Shown here: piece by piece, positions 57,881-64,000 of the stretch
Numbering within the stretch: position 1 is the stretch's first letter
How the letters are laid out: each line of letters begins with the position of its first letter
NCBI GenBank assembly: GCA_024195265.1
Contig: JAJLRJ010000005.1
Span: 20,024,099 to 20,088,098, forward strand
Source: Dendrophyllia cribrosa
Lineage: Eukaryota; Cnidaria; Anthozoa; Scleractinia; Dendrophylliidae
DNA: 64,000 nt
Direction of reading: 5' to 3'
Translations under genes and position numbers: made by a program
Notes under the pieces: generated by a model
Seen by the model: only the letters and a program-made list of their open reading frames with translations
Told to the model about the DNA's origin: nothing
Databases searched by the model: none

Positions 57881-58479
57881 TTAAAAGTATTTTGAAAAGT
57901 TCAACCTTCATGGGTCCAAATGCGACCAGCTCACTAGAAACACAGACTCGCAGCAGAGGAGGGACGACTGCCGTCCCACAATACCACGCAATCGCATTTC
58001 TGTCACGCTCTCAAAGATGGCGCGGAATTTTCTAAGAAATACAGTGGAGCTAGGTGCCGGTTTTTTACCGTTCCGTTAGACGATGTGGAGGTTAGATACC
58101 AGTTTTGTGCTTTCGAACTTGTTAATTTTTTATTTGTTTTCTTTTTTGGAACAGTTGGCCGGCTTTTAATGTAAATTATTTAGGTTAACAATGTGAGGTA
58201 TTTTGACCTCGTGCCACGGGTCAATGACCTTGTTGAAATAAATCGTTGGTATTCATTAATAAGGAGTATTTAGCATTTTCATTGATATTCGTCGCATTGT
58301 ATTGTTATTCCTTTGAACAGTTCTAAAATGCTCCAAAATGCTCCGCGATATCGTCCTGAAAATGTATTGTAAAAAGCGCTTAGATTTGGCTACTTGCAAT
58401 ATGAGACACGAACAGTACAAAAATAGACAGCACGCGTACGACTCCCTCTCGTCGCAAAAATGTATTTTAAAAGCCTGGT

Positions 58480-58659
58480 CCCGGTTGTTCAAAAAGTGGA
58501 TACATAGTTAGTAGAGTCCCCTCTACTAACTATGGTGGATAGCGCTATCCACCGGATAAATCACTATCCAGTGGATAAGTATTAACAAAACCAATTGTGT
58601 TATCCACTGGATAGTGATTTATCCGGTGGATAGCGCTATCCACCTTTTGAACAACCGGG
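58480..58659. mobile_element. Palindromic MITE (CCCGGTTGTTCAAAA termini)
   Basis: Long mirrored arms with GGTGGATAGCGCTATCCACC on both sides. A smaller palindrome (TAGTTAGTAGAGTCCCCTCT...) is inserted in the left arm. Confidence 0.85.
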
Positions 58660-58779
58660 GCCTGAAGTTTAATGCTTTCCCAGTAAGACTTCAGAGAGAA
58701 TTGCGCCTTTAGATCACAGTTATGAATTTGTTCTCTTCGATGATATGGACTTTTTGATCTCGGCGGATTATCTCTCAAA

Positions 58780-60060
58780 TTGATGGGAGGATTTCATGCT
58801 GTCCAGAGCCGTTAGAATTATTTAATTTCTTTATGCCGTTGTTCGGTGTTAGCTCAATTCGTATACATTGCGGTTTCTTTGGCTCACTCTTGTTGTAAGA
58901 TAAATACGTATCGGCTAAAGTTTGTTATCGCTTTCAAAGTGCTAGGATCGTTAAATTTCTCAGACCGTGATTTAATGTCTAAAGTCTGCGGTGTGTAAGA
59001 CTTGCGAGAAAGTGTTTCCGGCATCACGGATATAGGCGTCTTAGATCCGAGTCTCAAAAAGCTGCAGTCTACAATTCCACTGCAATGAAATCATGAATTC
59101 TTGCAATAATTGTAAGCTCCTTAGTTAGTTCTGTAGTTGAGTAGTGTGTCTCAGTGGAGCTAGGATAAAGCTCCGTTGTTTTGTAATTGCGTTTGATTTG
59201 GCATCCAACAGATAATCTGCAGCATGGTTGCTGTTTTGTAAATCCGGCTCACGATGCTATTAAATTCTTACATTCTTTCCTTAAGCAAGGAATGAACACA
59301 TGTCCTTAAGCAAGACTCGAGTTTCGGTTCTTTGGCGAACCTCGTCAGTTGCTACCATGTGTAAAGGTCTCGTTGAACGGATTCGCTCTCAGTGCCATTA
59401 TGCAATGGCGTCGCTCTCGCATGGGTTGTGAACTGATCCAATGCCAAACTGTACTGATGACGTCATCCGAGATTCGATAATATACTTCGAAATGCAATGC
59501 ATTGTGGGATGGCAGTCTTACCTCCTCTGGACTCGCAGCTGCATCGTCAGTAAACGGCTCTTCTAGAAATTTTCGTTTCCTTTTATAATGCTTTTTTTAA
59601 AGGGGAGGTAAAGCATGACAGAAGCGAGCTTCCTTGATATCAGTGAGATTTACATTTACGTTCCATATCGCCTTCTGCATACTTGTCAGAGTACACTGCT
59701 TTCGCACCTTGGTGTCCGTCTTTTAATTATTAACTACAAATTCTAATTTTAAAACTTCACTAAATCTTCGATATTTCTTTTTTCTCAAAAAAAAAACCAA
59801 AATCACCCAAAAATTTACAAAACATCCCACAACATAGATCCATAAGATAAATGAAGGGTTTTTGGATTGCTTGAAACGTGAACGAGATATTTCCATTAAA
59901 GTCATGTTAGTGGCGGAAAAATTGCATTCAGGTAAGATCCCGCCTTAAATCTCTCCCTCTAGAAAAAATATTTATTTATAGAAGTAGTTTCAATGCATAA
60001 CAGGAAGTCTTGACGACAAAATGGGGAAGCAAAAACAGTGCCGCAGCAATCTGCTTACCG
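58780..60060. other. Gene-free stretch
   Basis: No coding exon, RNA gene or clear repeat was seen. Confidence 0.4.
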
Positions 60061-60079
60061 TTACGGTATATATTTTATC

Positions 60080-60670
60080 GATTAAACGCTGGGTTCAAAT
60101 ATACGCCGGGTCGAGAAGGTTGAGTTTTAAAGAAACGCCCCGCCCCCGGCGTCCATTCGAGGTACTGGCGTTTATTTGAATTCGGTATTGTACATTTAAT
60201 TGTTACCAGAAAATAATGTAGTTAATCGGATGAAATAAACTGCAGCGGCCATTCCACCTAATGATACGTTCCGTATGCTTTGTTTCAGAGAGTCAGAACG
60301 CGTTCAACTGCCATTTTGAAATAAATGAAAAAAATAAACCTTGCTAACGATAGTCTGCACTCACTGTACAGTCTCTATTTTGCTGGACTTTTTGTCAAGC
60401 GGGCATTCTATGTATACATTTACATGTATTCTCTTTGAGACTTCTCGTTTTTGTTTTCATCAAGATATTACTGAAGAACATTTTGTTCAACTTAGCTTCT
60501 AAATCAGGAACTTAGGAATAAATAACGTAAAATGTGATGACGAAAAATGATGAAAAGTTATCCTGTTTAATAAACGCTGGGCCTTGAATAAACGCTGGGT
60601 TCAAATAAACGCCGGATCCGCGAGGCCGAGTTTTAAATAAACGCCCTCGCCGTTTAATTGAGAAAATTAC
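60080..60670. repeat. Pair of related AAACGCTGGGTTCAAAT repeats
   Basis: 60080-60185 and 60570-60670 share AAACGCTGGGTTCAAATAWA, CGCCGGRTC and GAGTTTTAAA blocks in direct orientation. Confidence 0.6.
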
Positions 60671-61103
60671 GGAACCTCTCTTTCCGCTATCTTGATTCAG
60701 GATACCATGTGACCATTTTTGGAGGGAATTTAAGGCGACCCTACTATCAGTGATCCGAGCCAGGCCGGTCTGGTCCAGTTCGACAGCCACAGAAACCCCA
60801 AGCTTGCGCGTAACATAGTTAACAGGCTAGATATCAAAAACCAATAAGACATACTATTTTCTTTCTTAAAGTGATTCCATTGCAAAAGAAGGAATATTTG
60901 GTCCAGTTGTAAATTATGTCATGGACATTGCAAAAGTTCAATAAATAATGGGGTTACCGTCATGCTTGTTTTTGCGCAACGTGGATGGCCATTATGGTAA
61001 CTCTACGACCCATGAGGTTTTTGGCCAGCTCTAACAATTAGAAAGGGGAATTATAATTTCTAAGTAAAAATCATTGCTTGCTTCAATTAAAAGGTCATCG
61101 TAT

Positions 61104-61369
61104 TTAATATTTCTTCTTTGACAAGTCGAAAAGAGTTTGTCTCTCTGGCATCAACTTGCACTGCCTAAATAAAATGTGTTTCTCTAGACTGAAGTGACGC
61201 CGATACATCTTGACACACCCTTCATTTGGGCAGGTAAGGAGCTCACGTGGAGACCTATCTTGCTCTACGGCTGGCTGCTCATCTTCAGTTCGTACTTTCC
61301 ATGTTTGACCTTTCTTGAGAAACAGTAACAATTCTCTTTCAGATGAACAATTTTGCAGGTAATTTGGAA
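61104..61369 (-). pseudogene. Degenerate C2H-type zinc-finger exon
   Basis: After an acceptor-like TTTTTTGCAG, the frame encodes YLQNCSSERELLLFLKKG, then TCPNEGCVKMYRRHFSLEKH followed by a Cys. This fits a C-x4-C...H-x5-C zinc finger, as in C2H2-type proteins expanded in cnidarian genomes. It stops shortly after the finger. No upstream exon was found, so it is probably a gene fragment. Confidence 0.4.
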
Positions 61370-61724
61370 CTGCAAAAAACGGATACAAAATACTCTCTTT
61401 GCCTGCTCGAGCGAGTAAGAGTTTCGCTTCTCTCCATACACACGGTAATTAAGCTACCACGTGATCTTGAATAGATTTTTTGAAGCTTCCCACAACCACA
61501 CAATGGACGTTTGCTGGATTGCTGGAACTAGATCCACGCGCTCCTCATTAAATAATACTCCAAGCGATTATATATTATTATCAACTACACTAATCCACTA
61601 AGTACGATGTACGATTTTCCAGTAAACCTTAAGTGAACTCAAATCCGATGTTAAGAAATGGCAAAAGATACAACGCTTTTCTCAAGGCAATTTCGTATGC
61701 GCTACAAAAAGACAGTGTAGTTGT

Positions 61725-61975
61725 CATCCTCGGAGACCCAGAGGCAATTAGTTGGGGCGCGACGAAAATCGGCATTAGTTTTCAAGAACGGCGAAGAGAG
61801 CCCCTTTCTTAGCCGCGTTCTTGAAACGATTCTTTCGAGCGAGCGATTCTTTCGAACGAGCCGTTCTTGAGCCGATTTTCGTCGCGCCCCAACTAATTGC
61901 CCCTGGGTCTCCGAGGATGGAAAACTATGCCGATTTTCGTCGCGCCCCAACTAATTGCCCCTGCCTCCGAGGATG
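61725..61975. mobile_element. Palindromic element with 9-bp target duplication
   Basis: A 49-bp arm starting CATCCTCGGAGACCCAGAGG is mirrored at 61871-61919, and a third partial copy ends at 61975. TGTAGTTGT flanks both sides (61716-61724 and 61976-61984). Confidence 0.8.
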
Positions 61976-62224
61976 TGTAGTTGTGATCGGGAAACAATAT
62001 ATTATTTTCTTTACCAATAGGTGAGTCAGTGATATCTTTGCTATTGGGATCTTTTGACATACAATGACAAAAAGGAGTGTAAGGAAACAAAGCAGCAAAA
62101 AGAAAATTAACAAATAGTATAGGAAAGAAAATAACAAAACACAAACAAACAAATAAATAAACGAGCAAGCAAGCTTGGGTTCCTGTGGTTGTCGGTTAAT
62201 ATGTAACTAATGGTAACAGTTCTG

Positions 62225-64000
62225 GAACAGTGAACGTTTCGTACACGCTATCGTAAAGCCGGCGACAATGTTACCATTTCTTATCAAGATATGCTAGATG
62301 AAGGTAAGAAATACTTGTACAGATTTGGTTAATGATCTATTGTACCGGTTTCCTGACGTTTTTTTTTGTTGAGGCTGATTTATAAACTGGCATTTTGTCG
62401 CATGTATTGTAATATATATAGTTAGGCTTAGCCTAACAGCGGCGCCCTCTGAAGACCCTCTGAACAAGCTTAACTAAGATGAAACTTAACTAATAGGTGA
62501 AAGGTCGGAAGCACAAGAATTAAGATTAATATTGACGACCGGGCTATTTTTCAATTTTAGCAATTCTCAAAAACAGTATTACCCGACCGTCTGCACAGTA
62601 CATTTAGACCGTACAAAAGTTCACAAAAACAACTTTTTCTCCGTCTAGAATAACTATTACGACTACTGTTAAAAAATACAGTTGTAGCTTGTCAAAAAAT
62701 GCCTGAGAAACTGATTTGGAAATCAAAATTGCCAAAAATACACAAACATATTTGCATACGGCCACGCGAGTGAAGTTAGAACTATAATAAAATTCAAGTC
62801 TTGTTTTGTTTACATAAAATCGCTTTTCAACCTATGTAATGAATGAACAAACACATAAAAATGGACAACACAATCTTCTTTCGAAAAATTTTATTCAAAT
62901 CTCCATTAGTTTATGTTGAAAAGCAAAACGCAAAACGCGCATCGAGGCCGAGCCGTGTCTTCGATGAAATTCAAGAAATTAATACAACTGAATTTAAGCT
63001 ACACGTTTAAAAACAATTCTCCAAAACTAACGAGAACACATTAACAAAAAGTCAATCACAGATTGATATCAAGATAAATTCCCATCGAAAAATGTAATTT
63101 GTTTTACCTTTAAGTCCCTCCGGCGAAAATTCTTTAAATCTCCGCTTTGGTGCTGAAATCCGTAAAACGAACCCATCTCTCGCATTACTAAAAACGTATA
63201 TAGTTCCTCGAAGCAAGATTTTATCCCTGAAAGCTCTTCTTTTTCCACTAAAGCGGCTTCTGAGTATCCCTTACTTAGCATCCCTGTCTTGAGTAGCAAA
63301 CCACGAAAAAATGCAGGAAAATAACGACTTTAATTTAAACCGTTTTCTCCGCTCAGTAAACACAGCAAAACATCAAAGTGTTTTCCCAGCTGACGTGACA
63401 TTCGGCCGTGTAACCGCGCGCATGTTTTGCGACGTCATACGCGCCCGCGAGCTAGTCCTCCGCTAAGATCCCGGATGTTGTGTGGCGTCATACGCGCATG
63501 CGCGCTAGCCTTGCGCGACACACATGTTTTTGTTGCAGACAGCGCCCGCGAAACATTCCGCTAGCCATGACCATGAAAAATGAGGGCATAGGTTCTATGA
63601 GTATGGGGCTCCGCAGCCGGGCCTTCGGCCCGGCTAGTGCTCCGCTATAAATTCGATAGCAAATGGACAGTTACCAATTCAAAATAAACCTCTAACAGAC
63701 CACAAAAATGCTTGTTTTGAGCTTTATATTGATTTATAAATATCATAAATGCTATCTCTCAGATATTTTAGACACACTGAAGACTATTTAACGGAAGATG
63801 GGACCCACAGTTGAACTTTTCAGGATCAATGTTTGTGATAACAATCGCTGCATGAAAGGTCAAAATGTCAAGTAATTAGCTTAAGAGCGACTTGCTGTAA
63901 CTATCAACTATACCTATGCAAGATAGAAAAATTCGATTTTCTCATACTTCGTCACAATAAAGGTCTTTACTAGCTTGTTTAAAAAATATAACTTTTAGGT
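62225..64000. repeat. Large dispersed repeat, copy 2, rearranged and interrupted
   Basis: The reverse copy of 57290-57700 is interrupted by about 1.25 kb (62411-63660). That insert has a CpG-rich end with a GCCGGGCCTTCGGCCCGGC hairpin at 63617-63636. A direct copy of 56749-56866 follows, up to the window end. Confidence 0.7.

Noticed and set aside
63069..63299. 76-aa minus-strand frame in the interrupted repeat
   Set aside because: No known domain, no splice or start context, and it starts at a non-ATG codon; probably part of a repeat.

Overview
The window reads as nuclear DNA of an invertebrate animal, most likely an anthozoan cnidarian such as a stony coral. This is inferred from AT-rich introns with ordinary GT-AG splice sites, dense small inverted-repeat transposons, DIRS, Penelope-like, RTE-like and tRNA-derived SINE remnants, and the gene family content. 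No species can be assigned from sequence alone.

Layout. 1-4667: a damaged DIRS-type retrotransposon (gag-like ORF, reverse transcriptase/RNase H, tyrosine recombinase) followed by an 86-bp perfect inverted repeat. 4668-15198: no gene; MITE-like elements, satellites, a 69-base C run and a tRNA-like SINE fragment. 15199-30742 (minus): a six-exon gene reconstructed here, coding for about 2044 aa with an RRM, a KH-like segment, three almost identical tandem macrodomain units, a RING finger and a Deltex C-terminal (DTC) domain. 30743-31235: a 493-bp intergenic region shared by two head-to-head genes. 31236-53219 (plus): a twelve-exon PARP14-like gene, about 2064 aa, with six RRMs, KH-like repeats, three macrodomains, WWE and a C-terminal ADP-ribosyltransferase domain. 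53220-64000: no intact gene; MITEs, a degenerate zinc-finger exon and a rearranged repeat.

All exon boundaries in both gene models were placed by hand. They keep reading phase at every junction and use GT-AG sites, except for one GC-AG intron. The two genes are paralogous at their N-termini (same RRM, same phase-1 intron after it), so the pair probably arose by inverted duplication or shares an ancient origin.

Functionally, the plus gene should write mono-ADP-ribose and the minus gene should read ADP-ribose-like signals and attach ubiquitin. This parallels the vertebrate PARP9/DTX3L/PARP14 cluster, in which PARP9 and DTX3L share a bidirectional interferon-responsive promoter. Here the macrodomain part and the DTX3L-like part are one polypeptide, placed head-to-head with PARP14. 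The shared promoter carries two TTCNNNGAA (STAT/GAS) motifs, a perfect GGGACTTTCC kappaB motif and a GAAACTGAAA IRF/ISRE motif. The main find is therefore a candidate two-gene innate-immune ADP-ribose/ubiquitin module.
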